Shown here piece by piece: positions 54,978 to 63,460 of a stretch of 64,000 nt of DNA; the first letter of the stretch is position 1; each line of letters begins with the position of its first letter. Origin of the DNA: JALORV01 sp963766365 (GTDB taxonomy: Bacteria > Pseudomonadota > Gammaproteobacteria > Burkholderiales > Burkholderiaceae_F); NCBI GenBank assembly GCA_963766365.1, contig CAVXZK010000010.1:62001-126000 (forward strand), read 5' to 3'. The position numbers and the translations under genes are program-made. The notes beneath the pieces were generated by a model, which had not been told where the DNA came from, ran no database searches, and worked only from the letters and a program-made list of their open reading frames with translations.

Positions 54978-55883
54978 TCATGCGGCGCGCCGGCCAGCCA
55001 GGCAGGCCCAGCCCTCGCAGGTTCGCCACACGCGGAGTGCCATGTGCGGGTCGCTGGCACGGTAGGTCGCGATGACGTCGTCTGCCTGGCGCTCGAGGAC
55101 GCCGGAAAGCACCAGGGCGCCACGCGGGGCGACCCGTGCGAGCAAGGCGGGGGCGAGCAGCTTCAGCGGATTCGAAAGGATGTTGGCCAGCACGATGTCG
55201 AACTTTCCGGGCGGCAGACCGGCCGGATCAGTGTAGCGTGCAGTGACTCCATTGGCCGCCGAGTTGTCGCGCGCCGCGACGAGCGCCTGCTCGTCGACGT
55301 CGACGCCAAGCACGGTGCCAGCGCCCAGTTTTCCAGCGGCGATCGCAAGGATCCCCGAGCCGCAGCCATAGTCGAGCACGGTGCTGCCGGGCGTGAGATT
55401 GCTGTCGAGCCACGCCAGGCACAGTTGCGTCGTCGGGTGCGTGCCGGTGCCGAACGCGACGCCAGGATCGAGCCGCACGACGACCGCCTGCGAATCCGGA
55501 AGGTCGTGCCACGAGGGCACGATCCACAGTCGATCGCTGATCTGCGTCGGTGGGAACTGCGACTGAGAAACTCGAACCCAGTCAGCGTCTTCGACGGGAC
55601 GGCAGCCTTCTATCGGCGGAGGCGGCAGTCCCGCGGCCCGGCTCGCTACCTGGACGAGTCGCTCGCTGGCGGGGCCGTCCGCCTCGGCGAGGACGCGCAG
55701 CCGGCTGCGCGACCACGCGTGCCGCTCGGGTTCGAATCCCGGCTCGCCGTACAGCGGAGACTCGTTGGCAGATTCCGCCTCGGCGTCCTCGACCGCTACC
55801 GACAGGGCCCCCGCCTCCAGCAGCGCATCGGCCAGCGCCTCCGCGTGCTGCTCGTCCGCGAGCAGGGTGATCTCGTGCAGCAC
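54978..55883 (-). CDS. prmA: Ribosomal protein L11 methyltransferase PrmA
   Basis: PrmA trimethylates ribosomal protein L11 using SAM. The GTG at 55883 (VLHEITLLADEQHAEAL) matches the family start and gives 301 residues; an ATG 30 nt upstream overlaps accC. Features are the N-terminal L11-binding domain (LADALLEAGALSVAVEDAEAE), GVAFGTGTHPTTQLCL, LDYGCGSGILAIAA (SAM motif I) and NILSNPLKLLAP. It follows accC by 7 bp. Confidence 0.95.
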   Translation of the reverse strand: MLHEITLLADEQHAEALADALLEAGALSVAVEDAEAESANESPLYGEPGFEPERHAWSRSRLRVLAEADGPASERLVQVASRAAGLPPPPIEGCRPVEDADWVRVSQSQFPPTQISDRLWIVPSWHDLPDSQAVVVRLDPGVAFGTGTHPTTQLCLAWLDSNLTPGSTVLDYGCGSGILAIAAGKLGAGTVLGVDVDEQALVAARDNSAANGVTARYTDPAGLPPGKFDIVLANILSNPLKLLAPALLARVAPRGALVLSGVLERQADDVIATYRASDPHMALRVWRTCEGWACLAGRRAA

Positions 55884-55890
55884 GCGTGGC

Positions 55891-57243
55891 CTAGGCGCCC
55901 TGCCGCGCGGCAATGCGCTTTTCGAGGTAGTGGATGCTGGTGCCGCCGAGCACGAACTTCTCGTCCATCAGCAGCTCCCGGTGTAACGGGATATTGGTCT
56001 GGATGCCTTCAACGACCATCTCCGACAACGCGATTCGCATGCGCGCCAGCGCCTGGTCACGTGTGTCGCCGTAGCAGATGACCTTGCCGATCATCGAGTC
56101 GTAGTTGGGGGGCACGAAGTAGCCACTGTAGGCATGCGAGTCGACGCGCACCCCCGGTCCGCCCGGCGGATGCCAGCCGGTGATGCGGCCGGGCGACGGT
56201 GTGAACTTGAACGGATCCTCGGCGTTGATGCGGCACTCGATCGCGTGGCCCTTCTGCACGACGTCGCGCTGGCGGAAACGCAGCTTCTCGCCGGCGGCGA
56301 TGCGGATCTGCTCCTGCACGATGTCGATGCCGGTCACCATCTCCGTCACCGGGTGCTCGACCTGCACCCGCGTGTTCATCTCGATGAAGTAGAACTCGTT
56401 GTCCTGGTACAGGAACTCGAAGGTCCCGGCGCCGCGGTAACCGATCTTCTTGCAGGCCTCTACGCAGCGATCGCCGATCTTGTCGACAAGCCGCCGGTTG
56501 ACGCCGGGAGCGGGCGCCTCTTCGATGATCTTCTGATGGCGACGCTGCATCGAACAGTCGCGTTCGCCGAGCCAGACGGCATTGCGATGCTGGTCCGCGA
56601 GAATCTGGATCTCGATATGGCGCGGCGTCTCGAGGTATTTCTCCATATAGACCGCAGGATTGCTGAAGGCCGCCTGCGCTTCCTGACGAGTCATCGTGAC
56701 CGCGTTAAGAAGCGCCGCCTCGGTATGCACCACGCGCATCCCGCGTCCGCCGCCGCCCCCGGAAGCCTTGATGATCACCGGGTAGCCAATCGCACGCGCA
56801 GCGCGGACGATTTCGCGCGGCTCCTCGGACAGTGCACCCGGCGCCCCGGGCACGGTCGGCACCCCTGCCGCGGTCATCGCCTGCTTGGCAGAGACCTTAT
56901 CGCCCATCAACCGGATCGACTCGGGGCGCGGCCCGATGAACACGAACCCGCTCTTTTCGACCCGCTCCGCGAAATCGGCGTTCTCGGAGAGGAAGCCGTA
57001 ACCCGGATGGATCGCCTCGGCATCCGTCACCTCGGCCGCGCTGATGATGGCGGGAGTGTTGAGGTAACTCTCGCGCGAAGGCGGGGGTCCGATGCACACC
57101 GACTCATCGGCGAGTTTCACGTACTTCGCGTCCGTGTCCGCCTCGGAGTGGACTACGACGGTGCGTATTCCCATCTCGCGGCAGGCGCGCTGGATCCGCA
57201 GCGCGATCTCTCCACGATTGGCGATGAGTATCTTCTTGAACAC
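55891..57243 (-). CDS. accC: Acetyl-CoA carboxylase, biotin carboxylase subunit AccC
   Basis: AccC carboxylates biotin on AccB with ATP and bicarbonate, the first half-reaction of fatty acid synthesis. The GTG at 57243 (VFKKILIANRGEIALR) gives 450 residues, the family size. Motifs are SGGGGGRGMRVV (ATP-grasp glycine loop), GERDCSMQRRHQKIIEEAPAP and FIEMNTRVQVEHPVTEMVTG. It lies 102 bp after accB. The upstream open frame is not conserved. Confidence 0.96.
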   Translation of the reverse strand: MFKKILIANRGEIALRIQRACREMGIRTVVVHSEADTDAKYVKLADESVCIGPPPSRESYLNTPAIISAAEVTDAEAIHPGYGFLSENADFAERVEKSGFVFIGPRPESIRLMGDKVSAKQAMTAAGVPTVPGAPGALSEEPREIVRAARAIGYPVIIKASGGGGGRGMRVVHTEAALLNAVTMTRQEAQAAFSNPAVYMEKYLETPRHIEIQILADQHRNAVWLGERDCSMQRRHQKIIEEAPAPGVNRRLVDKIGDRCVEACKKIGYRGAGTFEFLYQDNEFYFIEMNTRVQVEHPVTEMVTGIDIVQEQIRIAAGEKLRFRQRDVVQKGHAIECRINAEDPFKFTPSPGRITGWHPPGGPGVRVDSHAYSGYFVPPNYDSMIGKVICYGDTRDQALARMRIALSEMVVEGIQTNIPLHRELLMDEKFVLGGTSIHYLEKRIAARQGA

Positions 57244-57345
57244 GACAGTTAGTCCGAGCGTCGGGAAGCGCGCACGCCGCTGCTCGCCCGTCGCGGGCAA
57301 TGCCAGAGGGCCCGGCGCGCTTCGAGAAGGCGATGCACGCGGCTT

Positions 57346-57801
57346 CTACTCGATGACGAAGAGCGGCTGGCCATACTCGACTGGCTGGCCATTTTCGACG
57401 AGGATTTTGGTCACTCTTCCGCCTACTTCGGCTTCAATCTCGTTCAGCAGCTTCATCGCCTCGATGATGCACAGCGTGTCTCCGGGCTTCACCTCCGCGC
57501 CTTGTTCGATGAAGGATGGCGCCCCCGGACTGGGCGACCGGTAGAAGGTCCCCACCATAGGCGACTTGACGACATGGCCGGCGGGCGCCTCAGGCTCAGC
57601 CAGTGAGGTTGCCGGCGAGGCGGCAGACTGCGCGGGGGCGGACGGATGCGGGGCGGCGAAAGTCAGCGGGGCCGCGGGCGCCGGGGCGTGGGACGGTGTC
57701 TTGACGATCCTGACCTTGTCTTCGCCCTCCGTGACCTCGAGCTCGGCGATGCCCGATTCCGCCACGAGGTCGATCAATGTCTTGAGCTTTCTCAGATCCA
57801 T
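57346..57801 (-). CDS. accB: Biotin carboxyl carrier protein AccB
   Basis: The 151 residues show an N-terminal helix-rich domain (MDLRKLKTLIDLVAESG), an Ala/Pro linker and the biotinyl domain with VKSPMVGTFYRSPSPGAP and the biotinylated lysine in EAMKLLNE. Partner of AccC. It follows aroQ by 12 bp, the common aroQ-accB-accC-prmA order. Confidence 0.97.
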   Translation of the reverse strand: MDLRKLKTLIDLVAESGIAELEVTEGEDKVRIVKTPSHAPAPAAPLTFAAPHPSAPAQSAASPATSLAEPEAPAGHVVKSPMVGTFYRSPSPGAPSFIEQGAEVKPGDTLCIIEAMKLLNEIEAEVGGRVTKILVENGQPVEYGQPLFVIE

Positions 57802-57813
57802 GCTGACTCCGGA

Positions 57814-58257
57814 TCAAGCGGTGTGTTCGGCCAGCGCGAATTCGAGCGCGTAGCGGTAGCCCGCCGCGCCGAGTCCCACGACCGAACCGACGGCAAGGTC
57901 GGACAGGTAGGAATGGTGGCGGAACTCTTCGCGACGATGCACGTTCGAGAGGTGAATCTCAATGAAGGGCAGTGCAACGGCGGCCAGCGCGTCCCGGAGC
58001 GCAATGCTCGTATGCGTGAATGCACCTGCATTAATAATGATGAATCGGGTCCCGTCGGTGCGCGCGGTATGGATGCGATCAACCAGCGCTCCTTCATGAT
58101 TCGTCTGGAAAAACACGACTTCCGCAGTGTATCTTCCTGCAACGTCGGTCAACTCGGCTTCAATGTCGGCCAACGTGCGGCCACCATAAATGGCTGGCTC
58201 ACGCGTTCCAAGCAGGTTGAGGTTGGGACCGTTGATGACGAGGACTCGGCTGGACAC
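57814..58257 (-). CDS. aroQ: 3-dehydroquinate dehydratase, type II
   Basis: AroQ is the third step of the shikimate pathway. The 147 residues begin from GTG: VLVINGPNLNLLGTREPAIYG with the catalytic tyrosine, FFQTNHEGALVDRIH, INAGAFTHTSIALRDAL and EIHLSNVHRREEFRHHSYLS with the catalytic histidine. AGGTG lies 5 nt before the start. Confidence 0.96.
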   Translation of the reverse strand: MSSRVLVINGPNLNLLGTREPAIYGGRTLADIEAELTDVAGRYTAEVVFFQTNHEGALVDRIHTARTDGTRFIIINAGAFTHTSIALRDALAAVALPFIEIHLSNVHRREEFRHHSYLSDLAVGSVVGLGAAGYRYALEFALAEHTA

Positions 58258-58366
58258 GATGCACCTGCTGTTTTGGCAAGATTTTCAACGCAGTTGACGT
58301 CAGATACGGCCTACTTGCACGAAGGTGCGGAGTCTGAACTTTCCAGGATCGGTTGTCCACCCGACC

Positions 58367-58903
58367 TCAGCCGTCCAGTCGTGCATCGAGCCAAGAGCGA
58401 AGCAGTTCCGGCTTGATGAGTCCGAGGCGGGCCTGGACGACCGTTCCTTGGGGACTGATCAGCACCGTATACGGTAGCGCACCGCTCGGATTGCCCAGCT
58501 CCCGCGCCAGGTTGCTACCCGTCGCACCGGCCACCAGCAGCGGCAACTCCAGGTCGAGCTGCTTGCGGAAGCGGCGAATGGCGTCGGCGTTGTCGATGCC
58601 GAGGCCGACTACGGCGACACCGCGGCCGGCGTAGTCGTGCGCCACCTGCTGAAGGTGGGGCATTTCCTCGACGCAGGGCGCACACCAGGTCGCCCAGAAA
58701 TTGAGCACAAGCCACTGGCCCTTCCACTGTGCGAGCGGTTGCGGGCGCCCGTCGGAGTCATCGAAGACCTGCGCGAAGAGGCGCTCGACCGCCGGCGCAC
58801 TGGCATGCTCCCCCGTGGTCAGGTACAGCGCCACGCCGGCACCGGTCGCGACAGCGACCCCGCCGACGCCTGCCATCAGGAGCCTGCGGCGACCCGACTT
58901 CAT
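58367..58903 (-). CDS. TlpA-like thioredoxin-fold thiol-disulfide oxidoreductase
   Basis: A 178-residue protein with an N-terminal anchor or signal (LLMAGVGGVAVATGAGVALYL, about 8-28) and a periplasmic thioredoxin-like domain with the active site WATWCAPCVEEMP near 70 and a cis-proline region ALPYTVLI. It may reduce cytochrome c maturation or other periplasmic disulfides. Its ATG overlaps the stop of the upstream gene. Confidence 0.9.
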   Translation of the reverse strand: MKSGRRRLLMAGVGGVAVATGAGVALYLTTGEHASAPAVERLFAQVFDDSDGRPQPLAQWKGQWLVLNFWATWCAPCVEEMPHLQQVAHDYAGRGVAVVGLGIDNADAIRRFRKQLDLELPLLVAGATGSNLARELGNPSGALPYTVLISPQGTVVQARLGLIKPELLRSWLDARLDG

Positions 58904-59559
58904 GTCGATTCCTCGATCAGCCGACGCAGGGCGCTCAGGTTCGCGCGTCCGCTGGCCGCGACCGGATGGAGTTCAAAGTCGACCGTCGATACGGACCGGA
59001 AACGGGGAGCGACGCGAATGGCATCGTGCTCGAATACATGCAGGCGCACGCCAACGCACCGCAAGGAAGCGGGCAGTCCAGGCTCGCTCGCGGGCACCGT
59101 TAAGAGCAGCCGTTCCTGCGCCGTCGGTCGGACCTCCGAGTCGCCCGGCTCGGCGTCGAAGTCAATGCCGGCGTTCATCAGTGCGACCTCCACATCCTTG
59201 GCGCTGTCGCTGAACAGGTGCAGTTCAATATCCGAGTGCTCCGTCGCGGTGCCTCCCAGCACCGCGCCGACCAGGTGCGGGTTGAACTCGGCCAGTTGTT
59301 CCATGACAGCAGCGGCCGTTCGGCGCAGTGCCGCGAGCAATGCGGGATGCGACTCTGCCGCGAACAGGCTCAAATGGCGGCGCACTTCGAATTCCACTTC
59401 GGCGTTGTCCGGCAGCACGCCGCGGGTCTCGGCGTCGGGGCCAAGCAGTGCCTGCGCCGCGCGGCGCTTGGCCTGGCGGTAGTCGCAGCCCTCTTCGGCA
59501 ATCAGGCGCGCGGCCGCGGCGGCTAGTTCCGCGCGCAGCATGTCTTGGGTGGATGGCAT
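58900..59559 (-). CDS. Uncharacterised protein, weakly nucleotidyltransferase-like
   Basis: From ATG 59559 (MPSTQDMLRAELAAAAARLI) it has 219 residues. The first half is helical, with MRAELAAAAARLIAEEGCDYRQAKRRAAQALLG and a central block LVGAVLGGTATEHSDIELHLFSD that recalls the G-[GS]-x-[AD]-D core of nucleotidyltransferases (ATEHSDIELH). I know this kind of gene from beta-proteobacteria next to tlpA and mpl, but no function. Overlaps the tlpA start (ATGA). Confidence 0.75.
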   Translation of the reverse strand: MPSTQDMLRAELAAAAARLIAEEGCDYRQAKRRAAQALLGPDAETRGVLPDNAEVEFEVRRHLSLFAAESHPALLAALRRTAAAVMEQLAEFNPHLVGAVLGGTATEHSDIELHLFSDSAKDVEVALMNAGIDFDAEPGDSEVRPTAQERLLLTVPASEPGLPASLRCVGVRLHVFEHDAIRVAPRFRSVSTVDFELHPVAASGRANLSALRRLIEEST

Positions 59560-59673
59560 GGTGGTCGGGAAGTCTAGCCGCCGGGAGAATATGACGCAGC
59601 GCATTACAATCGCGCGCCTTCTTGACACGAGCGGCGGTTCAGCTCCACGTCAGCCGGTTCGTTCGGGACCCCC

Positions 59674-61026
59674 GTGCATATCCACATCCTCGGCATCTGC
59701 GGCACCTTCATGGGTGGCCTGGCGCAGCTCGCGCTGGCCAGCGGCCATCGTGTGTCCGGCTGCGATGCCAACGTCTATCCGCCGATGAGCGACCAGCTGG
59801 CAACGGCCGGGGTCCGGCTCGTCGAGGGTTACGACGCCGGCCAGATTGCATTGGCGCCGGACGTCTGGGTGATCGGCAACGTGGTCACCCGTGGCAACCC
59901 GCTGATGGAAGCCATCCTCGACCGCGGGCTGCCGTTCGTCTCCGGCCCGCAGTGGCTCGCCGACCATATCCTGCCGGGCAAACACGTGCTGGGTGTGGCT
60001 GGAACGCATGGCAAGACCACGACCACGGCGATGCTGACGGGCATCCTGGAGCACGCCGGGCTGGCGCCCGGGTACCTCGTCGGCGGTGTCCCGACCGATT
60101 TCGGAGTTTCCGCACGACTCACCTCGGCCCGCCACTTTGTCATCGAGGCGGACGAATACGACACGGCGTTCTTCGACAAGCGCTCGAAGTTCCTGCATTA
60201 CCGACCGCGTACCGCGATCCTGAATAACCTCGAATTCGATCACGCCGACATCTTTGCCGACCTGGCGGCGATCGAGACGCAGTTTCATCACCTGATCCGA
60301 ACGCTGCCCTCGAGCGCACGGCTGCTCCTCAACGCCGACGACGTCGCGCTCGAACGCGTGCTGGCGCGCGGTTGCTGGAGCGAGGTCGAGCGCTTCGGCG
60401 GCGGCGGCCTCTGGCAGGTGGATGCGGCGCCGCCCTATGCGGTGAGCCAGGCGGGCCGACACGTCGGCCCGCTCGAGCTTGCACTGCCCGGAATGCACAA
60501 CCGCATGAACGCACTGGCGGCGATCGCCGCCGCGCACCATGTCGGTGTAGAGGCGGTCACCGCGCTGAAGGCGCTTGCGTCTTTCGGCGGTGTGAAGCGA
60601 CGGCTCGAAGTACGCGGCGCCGTGGCAGGGGTGACGGTCGTTGACGACTTTGCGCATCACCCGACCGCAATACGCGAAACGATTGCCGGGCTGCGCAGCC
60701 GGGTCGGCACGGCGCGCATCCTCGCGGTGCTGGAGCCGCGCTCGAACACGATGAAGCAGGGCGCGGTCAAGGCCCAACTGGCGGGCAGCCTCGCCGGCGC
60801 AGACCGCGTGTACTGCTATGCCGGCGGCGTGAACTGGAACGTTGCCGAGGCGCTTGCACCCCTTGGCGATCGCGTCGCGACCCACCAGCAGCTCGCGTCG
60901 CTGGTCGACGATGTGCTGGCGGCGGCGCATGCCGGTGACCATGTGCTGGTGATGAGCAATGGCGGTTTCGGCGGCATCCACGACATCCTGCTGCAGCGAC
61001 TGGCGCTGAAGGCAGCGGCGGCGTGA
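59674..61026 (+). CDS. mpl: UDP-N-acetylmuramate:L-alanyl-gamma-D-glutamyl-meso-diaminopimelate ligase Mpl
   Basis: Mpl recycles the tripeptide from wall turnover by ligating it to UDP-MurNAc, complementing AmpD in this window. The 450 residues start at GTG (VHIHILGICGTFMGGLA), with the ATP loop GTHGKTTTT near 110, EADEYDTAFFDKRSKF, LEFDHADIF, VVDDFAHHPTAI and a C-terminal NGGFGG. A MurC relative; GICGTFMGG and DKRSKF distinguish Mpl. Divergent from the preceding gene. Confidence 0.95.
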   Translation: MHIHILGICGTFMGGLAQLALASGHRVSGCDANVYPPMSDQLATAGVRLVEGYDAGQIALAPDVWVIGNVVTRGNPLMEAILDRGLPFVSGPQWLADHILPGKHVLGVAGTHGKTTTTAMLTGILEHAGLAPGYLVGGVPTDFGVSARLTSARHFVIEADEYDTAFFDKRSKFLHYRPRTAILNNLEFDHADIFADLAAIETQFHHLIRTLPSSARLLLNADDVALERVLARGCWSEVERFGGGGLWQVDAAPPYAVSQAGRHVGPLELALPGMHNRMNALAAIAAAHHVGVEAVTALKALASFGGVKRRLEVRGAVAGVTVVDDFAHHPTAIRETIAGLRSRVGTARILAVLEPRSNTMKQGAVKAQLAGSLAGADRVYCYAGGVNWNVAEALAPLGDRVATHQQLASLVDDVLAAAHAGDHVLVMSNGGFGGIHDILLQRLALKAAAA

Positions 61027-61628
61027 TCGTCTACCTGCATGGTTTCCGCTCGTCGCCGGCCTCGCGCAAGGCGACGATGCTCCGAGAGGCAATGGCGGCA
61101 CGAGGCCGCAGTGCCGAGTACGCCTGCCCGGCGCTGCCGGCATCGCCGGCACGAGCTATCGAACTCGTGCTGGCCGCCGTGAACGATGTGCCGCGTGAGC
61201 GGCTCGCTCTGATCGGATCCTCCCTGGGCGGCTACTACGCCACCTGGCTGGCCGAGCGGCTCGGCTGCCGGGCCGCGCTGCTGAACCCGGCGATACGACC
61301 GCACGACGATCTCGCGCGCTACGTCGGCGTACAGCCGGTCTACTTCTCGGAGGCCGAGATCGACTTCCGCGGCGAGTACCTGGATGAGCTCGCGGCGATC
61401 GACACGCCGACGATCACTCGGCCCGAGCGCTATCTGCTGCTCGCAGCGACGGGGGATGCCGTCATCGATTACCGGACGATGGTGCGCAAGTACCGGGGAG
61501 CCCGCCAGCAGGTCATCGAGGGCAGCGACCATGAGCTCTCGGACTTCGCGCGCCATATCGACGAGGTGATCGCATTCTGCGACGCCGACACAGAAAGCAC
61601 TGAAAGACAGTCAGGGGAGGTTCAATGA
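61023..61628 (+). CDS. YqiA/YcfP-family alpha/beta hydrolase
   Basis: A 201-residue esterase-like protein with YLHGFRSSPASRK at 4-16 (oxyanion region), GSSLGGYYATWLAE near 64-77 (nucleophile serine), and a C-terminal GSDHELSDF histidine. The reaction is unknown. GTG start overlaps the mpl stop, and the stop overlaps the next gene. Confidence 0.87.
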   Translation: MIVYLHGFRSSPASRKATMLREAMAARGRSAEYACPALPASPARAIELVLAAVNDVPRERLALIGSSLGGYYATWLAERLGCRAALLNPAIRPHDDLARYVGVQPVYFSEAEIDFRGEYLDELAAIDTPTITRPERYLLLAATGDAVIDYRTMVRKYRGARQQVIEGSDHELSDFARHIDEVIAFCDADTESTERQSGEVQ

Positions 61629-62365
61629 GAGGGCTGCAGGGCAAGGTATGCATCGTGACCGGCGCCGCGCAGGGCATCGGCTTCGCCACGGCGCGGCGCT
61701 TTCTGAAGGAGGGCGCGATCGTTGCGCTCTGCGACATACGCCGCGAAAGCGTCGATGCGGCGGTTGCGCAGCTGCGCGAGTCCGGCGAAGTCGAGGGGTT
61801 TGTCGTCGACGTCACGCAGCGTGACCAGATTGACGCGATGGTCGCCGCCGTGCGTGCAAATCACGGTCGCGTCGACGTTCTGGTGAACAACGCCGGCATC
61901 ACGCTGGATGCCCGCTTGCAGAAGATGGACGACACGCAGTTCGACCGCGTCATCGACGTCAACCTCAAGGGCACCTACAACTGCGCGCGCGCCGTTGTCG
62001 ACACGATGGTCGCGCAAGGCAGTGGCGTGATCCTGAATGCCTCCAGCGTCGTCGGCATCTACGGCAACTTCGGCCAGACCAACTATGCGGCGAGCAAGTT
62101 CGGCGTCATCGGTTTCGTGAAGACCTGGGCGCGCGAACTCGGGCCCAAGGGCATTCGGGCCAATGCCGTCGCCCCCGGGTTCATCGAGACGCCGATCCTG
62201 CAGACGATCCCGGACAAGGTGCTGCACCAGATGACGGAACGGGTGCCGCTGAAGCGACTGGGAACGCCGGAGGACATTGCCAATGTCTACGCGTTCCTCG
62301 CGTCGGACGATGCCGCCTACATCAACGGCGCCGTCATCGAAGTGTCCGGCGGCCTGACGGTCTAG
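61625..62365 (+). CDS. fabG: Beta-ketoacyl-ACP reductase-like short-chain dehydrogenase (FabG family)
   Basis: The 246 residues show the Rossmann motif TGAAQGIGFATARRFL, LVNNAGITLDARLQKM, catalytic Ser in NASSVVGIYG, the YAASK tyrosine and lysine, and ISSPEDIANVYAFLASDDAAYINGAVIEVSGGLTV-type C-terminus. It is very FabG-like, but as it lies outside a fab cluster it could be an isozyme or an acetoacetyl-CoA reductase (PhaB). GGGGAGG precedes the ATG. Confidence 0.83.
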   Translation: MRGLQGKVCIVTGAAQGIGFATARRFLKEGAIVALCDIRRESVDAAVAQLRESGEVEGFVVDVTQRDQIDAMVAAVRANHGRVDVLVNNAGITLDARLQKMDDTQFDRVIDVNLKGTYNCARAVVDTMVAQGSGVILNASSVVGIYGNFGQTNYAASKFGVIGFVKTWARELGPKGIRANAVAPGFIETPILQTIPDKVLHQMTERVPLKRLGTPEDIANVYAFLASDDAAYINGAVIEVSGGLTV

Positions 62366-62368
62366 CCC

Positions 62369-62857
62369 ATGAGCGCGGCTGGTCCGCTGCCCGCCTCCGC
62401 CGAGCGCGTGCAGCGCGCGCTCGACGGGGCCAGCGTGGACGCGCGCGTGATTGAACTGAGCGTTGCCGCGCGCACCGCGCAGCAGGCGGCGGATGCGCTG
62501 GGCATCCAGGTGGGCCAGATCGCGAAGTCGCTGATATTCCGTGCCACCGGCTCCGGCCGCGCGGTGCTGGTGATCGCAGCGGGTGACCGTCGTGTCAGCG
62601 AAGCGCGCATCGCGGCGCTGCTGGGCGAGGCGATCGAACGCGCCAAACCGGAGTTCGTGCGCGAGCATTCCGGATTCGCGATCGGCGGCGTGGCGCCCGT
62701 CGCGCACGCAACGCCAATGACGACCTTCATCGATGCCTCGCTGCGAAGGTTCGATATCGTCTGGGCGGCAGGCGGTACTCCGCACTGCGTGTTCCCGATC
62801 CGCCCCGACGAACTGGTCCGAGTCAGCGCCGGAACTGAAACGGTGACCGACGCATGA
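62369..62857 (+). CDS. YbaK/EbsC-family aminoacyl-tRNA deacylase-like protein
   Basis: A 162-residue freestanding editing domain related to the insert of ProS. It has RTAQQAADALGIQVGQIAKSLIF, IAAGDRRVSEARIAALLG and IGGVAPVAHATPMTTFIDASL, the family core. Members clear mischarged tRNA (for example Cys-tRNA-Pro). Substrate cannot be told from sequence. Stop overlaps the next gene (ATGA). Confidence 0.88.
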   Translation: MSAAGPLPASAERVQRALDGASVDARVIELSVAARTAQQAADALGIQVGQIAKSLIFRATGSGRAVLVIAAGDRRVSEARIAALLGEAIERAKPEFVREHSGFAIGGVAPVAHATPMTTFIDASLRRFDIVWAAGGTPHCVFPIRPDELVRVSAGTETVTDA

Positions 62858-63453
62858 ACGACACGTTTCTTTCCGCCGTGGTGTTGCTGCTGCTGGTGGC
62901 GGATCCCTTCGGCAACGTGCCGATCTTCGTAGCGGCCCTGCGGGATGTTCCCGCGGAGCGCCGCCTTCGTATCGTGCTGCGTGAATGCCTGATCGCGTTC
63001 GGCGTGCTGAGCGTCTTCGTCTTTGCCGGGCGCCCGTTCCTGCAGACGCTCGGACTTTCCGAGGTCGCGCTGCAGATCGGCGGCGCGGTCGTGCTGATGC
63101 TGGTCGCGCTGCGCATGGTGTTTCCTTCGCCGGAAGGCGTCTACGGCCAGTCCCCCGGCGGCGAGCCCTTTATCGTGCCGTTGGCCGTGCCGGCCCTGGC
63201 CGGTCCGTCGGCGCTTGCCACCGTGATGTTGCTCGTTTCACGCGACCCCTCGCGATCGCTCGAGTGGGTGGCGGCGATCGCCGTGGTAATGGCGATCAGC
63301 GCGCTGGTGCTGGTCTCCGCCGACCGGCTGCAACGTTTGCTCGGCGAGCGGGTGACGCTGGCATTCGAGCGGCTGATGGGGCTGGTGCTGGCGGCGATCG
63401 CGGTCGAACTGCTGCTGCGCGGCGTGCGCACGTTCGTGGCGACGCTGCAGTGA
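62854..63453 (+). CDS. MarC-family integral membrane protein
   Basis: A 199-residue protein with six membrane helices and the family start VVLLLLVADPFGNVPIF (about 7-23) and PFIVPLAVPALAGPSALATVML (central). MarC proteins are not multidrug transporters as first thought; function unknown. Coupled to the preceding gene. Confidence 0.92.
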   Translation: MNDTFLSAVVLLLLVADPFGNVPIFVAALRDVPAERRLRIVLRECLIAFGVLSVFVFAGRPFLQTLGLSEVALQIGGAVVLMLVALRMVFPSPEGVYGQSPGGEPFIVPLAVPALAGPSALATVMLLVSRDPSRSLEWVAAIAVVMAISALVLVSADRLQRLLGERVTLAFERLMGLVLAAIAVELLLRGVRTFVATLQ

Positions 63454-63460
63454 GGCCGCA

